IMG/VR virus record: IMGVR_UViG_3300001460_000060
Span: 1 to 40,757 of that record
Strand: one strand, 5' to 3'
Source: a virus
DNA: 40,757 nucleotides
Notes under the pieces: generated by a model
Database searches by the model: none
Seen by the model: the letters and a program-made list of their open reading frames with translations, nothing else
What the model was told of the DNA's origin: nothing
Translations under genes and position numbers: made by a program
In this document: piece after piece, positions 18,573 through 27,556 of the stretch
How positions within the stretch are numbered: position 1 is the stretch's first letter
How the letters are laid out: each line of letters opens with the position of its first letter

Positions 18573-19484
18573 TTAAACATTTGATACGTCATCAAATCCT
18601 TTGGTGAAGTCAGTGTTATTAAGTCTATCTTCTTTAATTTCAAACAAAGGTTTACCATCAAATCTATCTTTAATTTCAAATAGATTAAATTGTTTGTATA
18701 TTTCATTGTTGAAATTATAAATAGTATAGATACCATCTTCAAGACTTTTACTTTGATTTCCGAATAATCCTATTGCTAATGATTCAACATCGTAATCAAC
18801 TAATTCTACTTCTAGCACAAATGGTTCAAAAAATGTATTTTTAATTATAACCTCTTGGTTTGATGACCCTATAAACGGTATTAAATTAGGTTTAACATTT
18901 GAAGGTGAAGACGGTGAAACAGTACAAAAAACGAGTGTTGAATTATCATTAAACCTATATCTAATAGCTTTTTGACTAGTATTTGTTAGATTTTGATTAA
19001 CGGGTTCTGCTCTGTTATTTGATGTAACTATTTTAAATAAGTTTCTAATTTTTTTATTTGTTGATGATGTGTCGGTTGACAAATATTCTATTCTATAACC
19101 AACTAGATTATTATTTTCAAATTTACTTAAAAAAGAACCTATATTTGGGTCTGAAGTATCAAACACAATTCCCTTTATATCGGGGAATGCTGATAGTACA
19201 CCACAGTCAACTATCTTTGTTCTTATTTCACTAGGTTTAAATACTATAGTATATATACCTTTACTAGAAAATGAATCAACAGGTAATTTAAGTGTATACA
19301 AACCTCCAAATGCTTCAAATCCACCTTGAGCATTAGGGTTATTTATTTCTTTAAGATTAGATGAATCTAATTTAAAAACATTAGTGTTTGATGTTTCTCT
19401 GTTTTCTGAATAAAAAACAGTTATATCAACATCTGAAGGTGCTACATCTGCTCCTCTTACATTTCCATAGGTTCCTACACTCAA
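18573..19484 (-). CDS. unknown structural protein of the baseplate operon, TTG start
   Basis: 303 residues, not recognised; beta-rich with no cysteine cluster or membrane segment. The start is a TTG at 19484-19482. An in-frame TAA lies two codons upstream, and the protein contains no internal methionine, so no ATG start is possible. Its position between the gpI-like baseplate gene (4 nt downstream) and other baseplate-block genes suggests a tail or baseplate part (inference). A TATAAATA/ATATTTATT pair lies 24-39 nt upstream in the intergenic gap. Confidence 0.6.
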   Translation of the reverse strand: MSVGTYGNVRGADVAPSDVDITVFYSENRETSNTNVFKLDSSNLKEINNPNAQGGFEAFGGLYTLKLPVDSFSSKGIYTIVFKPSEIRTKIVDCGVLSAFPDIKGIVFDTSDPNIGSFLSKFENNNLVGYRIEYLSTDTSSTNKKIRNLFKIVTSNNRAEPVNQNLTNTSQKAIRYRFNDNSTLVFCTVSPSSPSNVKPNLIPFIGSSNQEVIIKNTFFEPFVLEVELVDYDVESLAIGLFGNQSKSLEDGIYTIYNFNNEIYKQFNLFEIKDRFDGKPLFEIKEDRLNNTDFTKGFDDVSNV

Positions 19485-19507
19485 AACTTATTTTTTTTAG
19501 TTACTAT

Positions 19508-19523
19508 TATTTATAATAAATAT
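19508..19523 (-). promoter_or_regulatory. promoter-like motif before the TTG-start gene
   Basis: On the minus strand ATATTTATT (19523-19515) runs into TATAAATA (19515-19508), ending 23 nt before the TTG start. The 51-nt gap is otherwise AT-only filler. It combines both motif flavours seen elsewhere in the window; AT-richness limits certainty. Confidence 0.35.
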
Positions 19524-19535
19524 TATTATTATAAT

Positions 19536-20435
19536 TTATTTTGTTATATTATAAAAACCATTACCATAATTTACTAAATCTGACATGTTTTTTATTTCTG
19601 ATAGTTGTAAATGATTTTGAAAAATAGTATTTATACCTCTATCGATTAATATATCATTATCAACTGTAGGTGTAAACGTTATTCCAAATAAATATTCTTC
19701 TTTTGTTACGGCAGATAAAACAGTATTTGTATCATTAAAACCTTGTGCTTTATAATAAAACTCAGTTAATGGTATTTCGTAATCAGCAAAGATTGTCCCA
19801 GTTATTGTTCTTGTTATACCACTAAAAGTACTTAATAGCACACCTTGTTGTGGTTCTGGATTATTTAAATTTATTATCTCATTTTTATCCCCATCTGTTA
19901 TGTAATTGATAGGCATTAAATTATTATTGTTCAATACACTTGTTGTTAAATCAAATGGATTACCTAAATAATCATCAAAAACACCCTTATCCATGTCGAA
20001 TAATGGCTGGTATACCATACTGCTATTATAACTAGCCACTTCATCTAACCTATCTTCTGTGTTACCACTTAAATTACCACCTGCTATTTGGTAATCAGAT
20101 TTAACTTTACCTGGATATCTAATATATGGTTTAGATAAATCTTCTGGTACTTGAGTAGTCGCATTTGGTGTGGACATAAACTGAAAAGTATACCCACTTG
20201 AATTTAACTTATCTATTAATACGGTATAATCGACTGGTCTATCATTTTTAGGTATATAATCTAAATTAGTTGATATACCCATATCGTCATACTTATGAGA
20301 AATAAAAACATTTAAATAGAACTCATCAATTGTTAAATCACCATATTTAAGGGTTGTACCACCAGATAAAACTAAATCTGTGTCACCTTTATAAATGTAA
20401 TCATCTAAATATATTTTCCTCTCAATTTTTTTCAT
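19536..20435 (-). CDS. unknown structural protein of the baseplate operon
   Basis: 299 residues, not recognised. Starts MKKIERKIYLDDYIYKG; mixed alpha/beta composition with no signal peptide, membrane helix or enzymatic motif. It begins immediately after the stop of the 281-residue gene upstream (no gap) and is followed by a 51-nt gap, so it is the last gene of the run from 27488. Position in a continuous tail-gene block supports a virion or assembly role (inference). Confidence 0.55.
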   Translation of the reverse strand: MKKIERKIYLDDYIYKGDTDLVLSGGTTLKYGDLTIDEFYLNVFISHKYDDMGISTNLDYIPKNDRPVDYTVLIDKLNSSGYTFQFMSTPNATTQVPEDLSKPYIRYPGKVKSDYQIAGGNLSGNTEDRLDEVASYNSSMVYQPLFDMDKGVFDDYLGNPFDLTTSVLNNNNLMPINYITDGDKNEIINLNNPEPQQGVLLSTFSGITRTITGTIFADYEIPLTEFYYKAQGFNDTNTVLSAVTKEEYLFGITFTPTVDNDILIDRGINTIFQNHLQLSEIKNMSDLVNYGNGFYNITK

Positions 20436-21281
20436 TTATGATACACTTATTTGGTATAAGTCAACTATATATTCAGTTGTATTATTCGTTATATTAGTTG
20501 AATAGGTATTATCTATTTTATATCTATAACCATCAACATATCTAATTAATAAATATTTAGTATGTAATTTACCTGTAAATCCATTATTTGTTTTTGCTAA
20601 TTCATCAATTGTAACGTTTGGGTTATCCGAAGACATCATACCCGTTATTTTACCAGTTTTAGCATTAAATAATGTTGCTTTCATGTATAATTCTTTAGGT
20701 ACTGTAGGTATTACTTCATCCTTAAAATAATACAAATAATACCCCTCTGATGAAATAAATTCATTTTTTAATATATTACCAACTTTAAAATTTAATTTAA
20801 CGTTATTAGGTTGTGGTAATTGACTTACTATTGAGTTTGGTTGTTGTTCTGGTTTAAGAGAAGGAAAAATAGTTTTAAAAAATAATAATCTTTGTGTCGT
20901 TCCAATATCATTATCATAAAAATCCAGTCTTAAGAATGTTTTATTAAATGAATTTTTATTGAGGGAGAAATCTTCAAATTCAAACCCTATATTAGACCAT
21001 TTTGTATTTAAATTATAAACATTATTATCTAATATATTTATTTTATATACTATGTTTTCACATTCATCACTATTATCCAATAAAGGAGTGAATCTTGTTA
21101 CTTCATAGTCAAACGTTTCATTTATTGATTTAGATACTTCAACATCAACGAATTTTGTATCTATCAATTCTTGTTGACCAACAAAATTAATATTCTGGTC
21201 TAAAGACAAACTTATTGTAGTTGCAGTTGTCGCAGATAGAGTCGGTCTTCTTATTGTATATCTTTTAGCATCCATCGTCAC
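20436..21281 (-). CDS. unknown structural protein of the baseplate operon
   Basis: 281 residues, not recognised. Begins MTMDAKRYTIRRPTLSATTATTISL; beta-rich middle, no cysteine cluster. It overlaps the 3' end of the 583-residue gene by 17 nt and directly abuts the 299-residue gene, which implies translational coupling. A second ATG two codons in is an alternative start. Likely baseplate or tail component by context only. Confidence 0.55.
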   Translation of the reverse strand: MTMDAKRYTIRRPTLSATTATTISLSLDQNINFVGQQELIDTKFVDVEVSKSINETFDYEVTRFTPLLDNSDECENIVYKINILDNNVYNLNTKWSNIGFEFEDFSLNKNSFNKTFLRLDFYDNDIGTTQRLLFFKTIFPSLKPEQQPNSIVSQLPQPNNVKLNFKVGNILKNEFISSEGYYLYYFKDEVIPTVPKELYMKATLFNAKTGKITGMMSSDNPNVTIDELAKTNNGFTGKLHTKYLLIRYVDGYRYKIDNTYSTNITNNTTEYIVDLYQISVS

Positions 21282-23016
21282 TAGCTTTTATTCCAAATCT
21301 ATCTGTTATTACACCACCTATTTGGTCTGGTGGGTCAAATGGTGTTGTAGGTGTACCTATTAATGTTCCAGAATAATATAAATCATATTCTGAAAAAGGG
21401 TCTTGTCTCATTGTAATGAAACAAAAGTTTTGATGTATATAATGTGAACCATTTGTAAAAGGATAATCTAATAGTTCTCCACCATCAAAAACACCTATAT
21501 CTAAAAGGTCTCTCCATAAAAATCTACCATCACCTAAATCTTCCGCATAATCTGGTATTCCAATTGTATTAACATCTCCTTGTTCGATAAATGATGAAAA
21601 TTCTCTAATTTTTATTAAATGATGTGGTTTGTACATATAACCTTCTCTTCTAGGACCTTTAGGTGGGGAAGTATAAAAGTTTAACTCCCTATTTTTTGTG
21701 TTGAACCTATGAAATACATCTGTTAATTTTTTCTCAACCAATTCAAATTTATTATATTCAACAATATCACCAAAGAACTCATTAAAGGTTGATGCTGATG
21801 GATTAGTATCTAATTTTATATTACCTTCTATTGGGTCTGAACTGTTATTTACATCATACGTTAATTTCCTTACATTTGATAATTCATCATCTGATATATT
21901 AAGTGTTATTGGTTCTAAATCTAACCCAGATTGAACCTTATGAAACATTGAATTACTATCTGTTTTTACAATAGTAAGATATAATTCACTTAAAGGTCTA
22001 CCTAAATTATCTTTAATTCCACCTACGTTAATATTTTCATTAATAATAAATTGAGCATTTTTGTCATTAAATATCGTATTACTAAAAGCTAAGTTATATA
22101 AATCATAATCACCTTTATTAATCATTATATTCCTAAATATTCTTGCATAATATTCAGACTCTTGACCATTAAGAACTCTTTTGGCTCTACCACTCATTGT
22201 ACCTATTGTAACGTTAGATGGGTCAACACTTATTACAAAGTAATTTTCTTTAAAATCACCATTATCTAACCCTAACCTTTTAACTGTAAAATCACCATTT
22301 AAATCACTATTTGACATACCAGTTAATCTAACTTTATCACCATTAGATAATCCGTGTTTTATAGATGTTGCTAAAGCAACCATTGGTACACCACCTGTGG
22401 TTACTGACTCACTAGAAATAATGAGAAGTCCACCATTTATTGTTTTGTGTAAATAGTCTTTTCTGGCAGGGTAAGTTATTGTTAATTTCCAATTTTCATT
22501 ATCTACGTCAGTTAAACTAAATCTTTTTCTAGTTGGTTCTATTTGGTAGAATTTACAAGGTCTTAACTTTGTTATGTCTCTTTCAAAAAACCCAAACCAA
22601 CCGTCTTTTTCTTCTAATAGTGTTTTATAAGATTCTTCAAATGTTAGTGTTGATGTCCCAAAATTACTTTGTGTGAATGGTTCGTTTTTTAATATAAATT
22701 CATCAAACATGTCTAAACCTAAGCCATTTTCTTGTAATACTTGAGTAGCCCCAAATTCTTGTGGTACAGTATTTCCTTCTGTGTCCATATTCATTAATGG
22801 ATTACTGAAAATTGTGTTTACGGTACCTAATAATCTATATATTGTTGTTTCTTTTCTTTCTTTTTCAAATTCTCTACCAGCATTAACCACATGATTTATA
22901 TCACCAGGTGGTAGTTCTTTCATTTCACCAGAAAGATTAACATTAAAAAATGCATCTTGATTGATATCAAGTTTTGACTTAGTTGAATTTAATTTATGTT
23001 TTATTCTACCTAACAT
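21265..23016 (-). CDS. unknown tail/baseplate protein
   Basis: 583 residues, not recognised. Seen: a basic N-terminus (M-L-G-R-I-K-H-K-L), a middle segment near residues 215-255 with H-G-L-S-N-G-D-K-V-R-L-T-G-M that resembles small beta-barrel inserts common in phage tail proteins, and a Tyr/Phe-rich C-terminal part. The start codon shares one base with the stop of the 1393-residue gene (TAATG), so translation is coupled. Likely structural, of the baseplate periphery, given its neighbours (inference). Confidence 0.55.
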   Translation of the reverse strand: MLGRIKHKLNSTKSKLDINQDAFFNVNLSGEMKELPPGDINHVVNAGREFEKERKETTIYRLLGTVNTIFSNPLMNMDTEGNTVPQEFGATQVLQENGLGLDMFDEFILKNEPFTQSNFGTSTLTFEESYKTLLEEKDGWFGFFERDITKLRPCKFYQIEPTRKRFSLTDVDNENWKLTITYPARKDYLHKTINGGLLIISSESVTTGGVPMVALATSIKHGLSNGDKVRLTGMSNSDLNGDFTVKRLGLDNGDFKENYFVISVDPSNVTIGTMSGRAKRVLNGQESEYYARIFRNIMINKGDYDLYNLAFSNTIFNDKNAQFIINENINVGGIKDNLGRPLSELYLTIVKTDSNSMFHKVQSGLDLEPITLNISDDELSNVRKLTYDVNNSSDPIEGNIKLDTNPSASTFNEFFGDIVEYNKFELVEKKLTDVFHRFNTKNRELNFYTSPPKGPRREGYMYKPHHLIKIREFSSFIEQGDVNTIGIPDYAEDLGDGRFLWRDLLDIGVFDGGELLDYPFTNGSHYIHQNFCFITMRQDPFSEYDLYYSGTLIGTPTTPFDPPDQIGGVITDRFGIKASDDGC

Positions 23017-26000
23017 TATATTGATATTGGTTGTGTTATTTTTTCACAGAATGCACCAGTGTTTCCGTTTATACCTTTTATTCTACATCTTACATCTAAA
23101 CCAGTACTATTTGGTGGGTAAGAAATATATAGTACTGACTTACCTTGCGCTATTAAATTTAATATTGTAAATGAATATACACCAATTGATGGGTTATTTG
23201 TTATTGTTTGATAACTACCTCCAGTCTTAACTTGCCATATAAATTCGTAAGTGTTACCTGGTGCTGGGTTACCTACTGGTGTATCACCCCATCCATCAGT
23301 AGCGATTGCGTCAAGTTTAGTATTAGTTGATGATGTGGTTGTATTCACTAAATTAATTGATAAGTCATTATCTGGCTCCTCAATGTTTATGTTTTCAATT
23401 TTTTCACACCCAGTTCCCTTGTCTTTTATTTTTATTTGTTTAAATCCAATACCTAAATTTAGTATATTGTAACTACCGTTTGAATTGCTAACGGTTTGTA
23501 CTATATTAGTTCCGTTTGAATCTGTATAAGATATATCAACAGAGTTTTCTGATACTACGTTAGAAAATCTTATTTCACCTGTATCGTCACCTTTGCACCC
23601 TATGTTAAGTTTTGTAACTGTATAAGATATATCAATTGGTTCTGATATTGTGAAATTTTGTGTTACGCTATTTCCATTTCCTCCGCTATCAGTAACGGTA
23701 ACTGTATAATTTCCAGTATTTAAACTAGTTAATGCGTTAACGTTATCAGCTAATATATTATTTGACGAATCTTTCCATTCGATATCAAATGGTGCATTAC
23801 CATTTAATATTGTTAAGAAAGCGACACCATTTGAATCACCAAAACAAGATACATCTGAAGTTGATGCTGATATTTGTAAAGATGGTAAATCATTTATATC
23901 TATTTTTCTTTCACAAATAGTACCTAAACTATCTGTAACAGTAACAGTATATGTACTTGGACCTAATGATAAAAAAGTATTTGAGGTGTTATATGTATTT
24001 GAAACAGTACCTCCTGTCAAACCAGTGTTATCATCTACTAATGTTATACTGAAAGGTGCTGTACCATTGAAAATTGAAACTAATATTTCCCCATCATTTG
24101 ATATTGATGTTGTTAATGGTGTTGTTTGTAAAGAGCAATTTACAGCTATTGGACCTGGAACATAAAAAGACCTAGTAGATAACCTATTTAAACTGTCAAT
24201 TACTGTTACATTATATGTGCCAACAAATAAATTACTTATTGTTTGTGTGTCTTGCTGATAGTTTATAATATTATTACTATATTGATTAGGTCCTGTCCAA
24301 GTTACATCATATGGTGCTAAACCGTTTACGATTTGTATATCTATTTCTCCAGTAGGTGTAGGAGTGTTATCATCTTCCTGTGTTACTTGACCTAAAATCA
24401 CAAAATCATTTTCAATCTCTGGTTCGCATTCTGGGAAAAAGTTTTTTAATATTTTATCGTAACTTGTTTTACCTTTATTTAATCCGAAATAGAAATAAAA
24501 AGAACTACTCCTTTCTCCTAATCTATTTTGTGTTTTAAGGTCTCTAAAAACTTCATAGTATTCACCATTATCTTCACCAAAATCAGAACTAGTTATCTTA
24601 TCGAATTTAACGCCTTCAAAATCTGGTAATCCATTCAAATAAGCAAAAGCACCTCTAACAAATTCTGCATCAACATCATCATTATCTATTCTGTTGTTTA
24701 CTGGTGAACCATTTCCTCTTTTTTCATCTAACCCAGCACCTAACTCACAAAATCTTCTTATATTAACGCAGCTGTTTAGATTTGTAAAAATAAATGCAAC
24801 TGGAAAACATCCTATATCTGCGACTAAATATGGGTTGGCATTACTTAAAAAAGTGTCAAACCCAGTTTCAATTATATCGGATGAAAAGTCATTTGGGTCT
24901 TCTCGTTCTGGACTAAGAGATGGTATATTAAATGACGTATCAAGTAAGAAAGGATATATTTTTGGTGTACCTCTCCAGTTACAATCTACCATTGAACCTA
25001 AATTAATTATATCTGTCGCAAAAAACTTATTTCCGCTATGTGATTTTGGTGCATAATAAAAAATGTCATCAAACTTTTTTATTATACCTTCTAAAGTTTT
25101 AACAGTTAAACCACATTGACCTGCACTTGTGTCTTTGTCACATATATTCATTTTATCTTCTATTGGTGAGGATAAAGTACAAGTATCTCTTATGAATGTT
25201 GGTGGTTTTATTGGTCCAAATTGGTTGTTAGTATCATCTATATCACAAAATCTATTTCTGTCATTAGAAATATCAAATTGAAAAGAATATAGTGTTCCAT
25301 TTACCCAATCATTATAAAAATCAAATTGAATAAGATTTAAAGACTCTACTAATAAACGTGCTTGACAATCTAGCCATCCAGCGGATGCATCAATATCATT
25401 TGTTGGGGCTGTATTGTTCCCAACATAGTAAAAACTATAATTTATCGGTGTGTTATTATTATTTGTACAAGCATCAGCAGAAAGTGGGTCTACACCACTT
25501 ACAGAATATTGTGTTGCTTGTAAAGCTACAGGTAATCTTGCAAGTAAACCTATTACATATTTTTCCCCATCGCAATCAAGATATATATATGGTACATAAG
25601 GTATTAAATCACAATTACATGCCGCTGAACATGACCCAAGTTGTCTACATCTTTCTGGTTGTAAACATATATCACAAGGGTCAGCACCAAAAACACTTAT
25701 AATATCTCCAATTATAACTGTAATTATGCATATGGCTCTTAATACCTCATTTATTACTGATAAAACAAAATTTACTACATTTATAATTATATCGTTTATT
25801 AGTCCTACTATTAAAACAAATATATTTAAAAAGACACATATTATAGCAAATAATGGGTTTATATTTATACCTATTTTATTAAACGGAAATTGAAGGGCTG
25901 AACCGCTATCTACATCTTTTATACCAGTGAACTCTTCGACCAAATCATTTGCGTTAGTTTGTTGTATTCTAGGTATATAATTTTTTACAGAATATATTTC

Positions 26001-27197
26001 GTTCCAATATATATCAACAAAACTTTCATCTTTTGTACTTTGGTCAAATGAATAATCTGTTGATGCTTTATTTTCTGGGTTGTTTGGTACTAAATATGCT
26101 CCGTTACTATTTCTTATTTTAATTCTAAATCTAGTTGTGGTTCTAGTTGGTATACCTTTAGTTGGGTCATTTGTTGGTACTAAATCACCTTCTTCAGATG
26201 TTGTAATATAATCTAAATTCATAGGAATTAAATAATTCCATGTACCATCATCATCGATTACTTCACCTCCGTTTATATCAAATCTTTCAATTTCACCATT
26301 TCTAGTTTTTCTTATCATTTCAACTGTTCCAGCACCAGTTGAAAGTTGGTCATGTTCTCCAATTCTAGGTCTTGGTAAACATTTTTTTGTTACTGTATTT
26401 TTACCACTATCCGTAAATATTGAACCTGTAAATAAAGCACTTGGGTTAATACTGAACTGTAAATCAATATCGTTTCTTGTTATACCTACTTCGCATTGGT
26501 CTAAATCACCCCAAAAAGGTTGTACATTAACACTAATTGGTGAAAACTTTTTAAGTTGACTTAGACTTGTGCTATCTAGTCTATTTTTATATTTGCTGGC
26601 TGATTTAAAGTTATTGGCAGTACCACCTTGTGTGATTAATTCATACGGTTTTTGAGACAAAAACCCAATATCTGATATATCAACTTCACAGTGTAGAAAA
26701 TGGGTACCAACTGGTAAACCAAATAACATATAATCACCAGAATTATTTGTTGTGGTTGTAAACTTATAGTATTTTCTATATATTTTTGATAGATTATCGT
26801 TGTCTTGTATTTCTCTTTTTGACGGAAAAGTACCTATAACCGTAAAACAATCATCTTTACCTTTTGAGTTATTTGGTAATAAATTATACGGTATACCATC
26901 TGAATTTGTGTCAGTAACGGTTTCAAATGGGTATAACCCAAATATGTCTGGGTCTAATTTATCCTCTTCATCTATTGGTATAAAAACTGATACTTTCGCA
27001 TTTGGTACACCAACACCGTTGTTAACTATAACTCTACCTACTACAACTCCATAATCTGAACAAAACCTTTTGTAAGCATCATTTTGTGATATTTTTAAAG
27101 AAAGTATCTCTATAAAATCAAATTTTTGATTTATATTGACCTTTAAAAAATTATTATCACCACCAGGTGTTGTTCTTATTCTAATATTATCAGACAT
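23016..27197 (-). CDS. giant tail protein with SprB-like repeats and internal membrane-like segment
   Basis: 1393 residues. Seen in order: a carboxypeptidase-regulatory-like domain (about 48-175; V-V-V-G-R-V-I-V-N-N-G-V-G-V-P-N-A-K-V-S-V-F, then N-N-S-G-D-Y-M-L-F-G-L-P-V-G-T); a long hydrophobic segment at about 442-500 able to form two membrane helices; a cysteine cluster (C-D-I-C-x5-C ... C-S-A-A-C-N-C) just after it; a middle domain of unknown type; and four SprB-like repeats at about 936-1270, each with N-G-x-A-P-[FY] near the start and Y-[NT]-V-T-V-x-D-S near the end, followed by a last beta domain. SprB repeats are known from the Flavobacterium gliding adhesin. Likely a long baseplate-associated host-contact protein (inference). 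Four nt from the small membrane protein gene. Confidence 0.65.
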   Translation of the reverse strand: MSDNIRIRTTPGGDNNFLKVNINQKFDFIEILSLKISQNDAYKRFCSDYGVVVGRVIVNNGVGVPNAKVSVFIPIDEEDKLDPDIFGLYPFETVTDTNSDGIPYNLLPNNSKGKDDCFTVIGTFPSKREIQDNDNLSKIYRKYYKFTTTTNNSGDYMLFGLPVGTHFLHCEVDISDIGFLSQKPYELITQGGTANNFKSASKYKNRLDSTSLSQLKKFSPISVNVQPFWGDLDQCEVGITRNDIDLQFSINPSALFTGSIFTDSGKNTVTKKCLPRPRIGEHDQLSTGAGTVEMIRKTRNGEIERFDINGGEVIDDDGTWNYLIPMNLDYITTSEEGDLVPTNDPTKGIPTRTTTRFRIKIRNSNGAYLVPNNPENKASTDYSFDQSTKDESFVDIYWNEIYSVKNYIPRIQQTNANDLVEEFTGIKDVDSGSALQFPFNKIGININPLFAIICVFLNIFVLIVGLINDIIINVVNFVLSVINEVLRAICIITVIIGDIISVFGADPCDICLQPERCRQLGSCSAACNCDLIPYVPYIYLDCDGEKYVIGLLARLPVALQATQYSVSGVDPLSADACTNNNNTPINYSFYYVGNNTAPTNDIDASAGWLDCQARLLVESLNLIQFDFYNDWVNGTLYSFQFDISNDRNRFCDIDDTNNQFGPIKPPTFIRDTCTLSSPIEDKMNICDKDTSAGQCGLTVKTLEGIIKKFDDIFYYAPKSHSGNKFFATDIINLGSMVDCNWRGTPKIYPFLLDTSFNIPSLSPEREDPNDFSSDIIETGFDTFLSNANPYLVADIGCFPVAFIFTNLNSCVNIRRFCELGAGLDEKRGNGSPVNNRIDNDDVDAEFVRGAFAYLNGLPDFEGVKFDKITSSDFGEDNGEYYEVFRDLKTQNRLGERSSSFYFYFGLNKGKTSYDKILKNFFPECEPEIENDFVILGQVTQEDDNTPTPTGEIDIQIVNGLAPYDVTWTGPNQYSNNIINYQQDTQTISNLFVGTYNVTVIDSLNRLSTRSFYVPGPIAVNCSLQTTPLTTSISNDGEILVSIFNGTAPFSITLVDDNTGLTGGTVSNTYNTSNTFLSLGPSTYTVTVTDSLGTICERKIDINDLPSLQISASTSDVSCFGDSNGVAFLTILNGNAPFDIEWKDSSNNILADNVNALTSLNTGNYTVTVTDSGGNGNSVTQNFTISEPIDISYTVTKLNIGCKGDDTGEIRFSNVVSENSVDISYTDSNGTNIVQTVSNSNGSYNILNLGIGFKQIKIKDKGTGCEKIENINIEEPDNDLSINLVNTTTSSTNTKLDAIATDGWGDTPVGNPAPGNTYEFIWQVKTGGSYQTITNNPSIGVYSFTILNLIAQGKSVLYISYPPNSTGLDVRCRIKGINGNTGAFCEKITQPISI

Positions 27198-27200
27198 TCT

Positions 27201-27488
27201 TTATTGTGAAGAATTTTTTTCTGTTATTATTGGGTCTTTACTTATCATTTTTTTAACCCCTTCCATCATTAATGATGTGTCGATACTTGAATTAAGAAAT
27301 ATCGCTTTAAATAATAAATAAATTGAAAAAGGTATAACAATTATTGTTAATATAACGCTAGTAATCATAAATAATAATGATTTGGTTAAAATAACTAAAA
27401 AACTCTTTGCTAAAGAATTGTCATTTTCATTTAATTTTTCGTTTTGATTACTCGTTGTTTTTTTATTTTTACATTTACTACATCCCAT
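27201..27488 (-). CDS. small membrane protein with N-terminal CxxC
   Basis: 95 residues. Seen: M-G-C3-S-K-C6-K-N-K-K at the N-terminus, a polar linker, then one long hydrophobic stretch at about 28-66 (one long or two short membrane helices, with a proline near residue 53), and a polar tail. It lies 3 nt upstream of the giant SprB-repeat gene, which itself has a membrane-like segment. No known family is recognised. Possible roles: membrane insertion or penetration at infection, or a holin-like function; neither is shown. First gene after the gp6 terminator. Confidence 0.6.
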   Translation of the reverse strand: MGCSKCKNKKTTSNQNEKLNENDNSLAKSFLVILTKSLLFMITSVILTIIVIPFSIYLLFKAIFLNSSIDTSLMMEGVKKMISKDPIITEKNSSQ

Positions 27489-27520
27489 AATTTTATTTTT
27501 TTATTACTATCTTAATAAGT

Positions 27521-27556
27521 AAAAAAAATTAAAAAGTGAAGTTTTATTTACTTCAC
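27521..27556 (-). terminator. intrinsic terminator after the gp6-like gene
   Basis: Minus-strand hairpin with a perfect 7-bp stem GTGAAGT/ACTTCAC (27556-27550 with 27542-27536) and a 7-nt loop, followed by TTTTTAATTTTTTTT. The TAA stop codon of the gp6-like gene straddles the end of the first stem arm and the loop, so the terminator begins inside the coding sequence. Confidence 0.85.

Noticed and set aside
25358-25702. His/Tyr/Leu-rich plus-strand frame opposite the SprB-repeat gene
   Set aside because: Composition is the antisense image of the membrane/Cys region; no start context.
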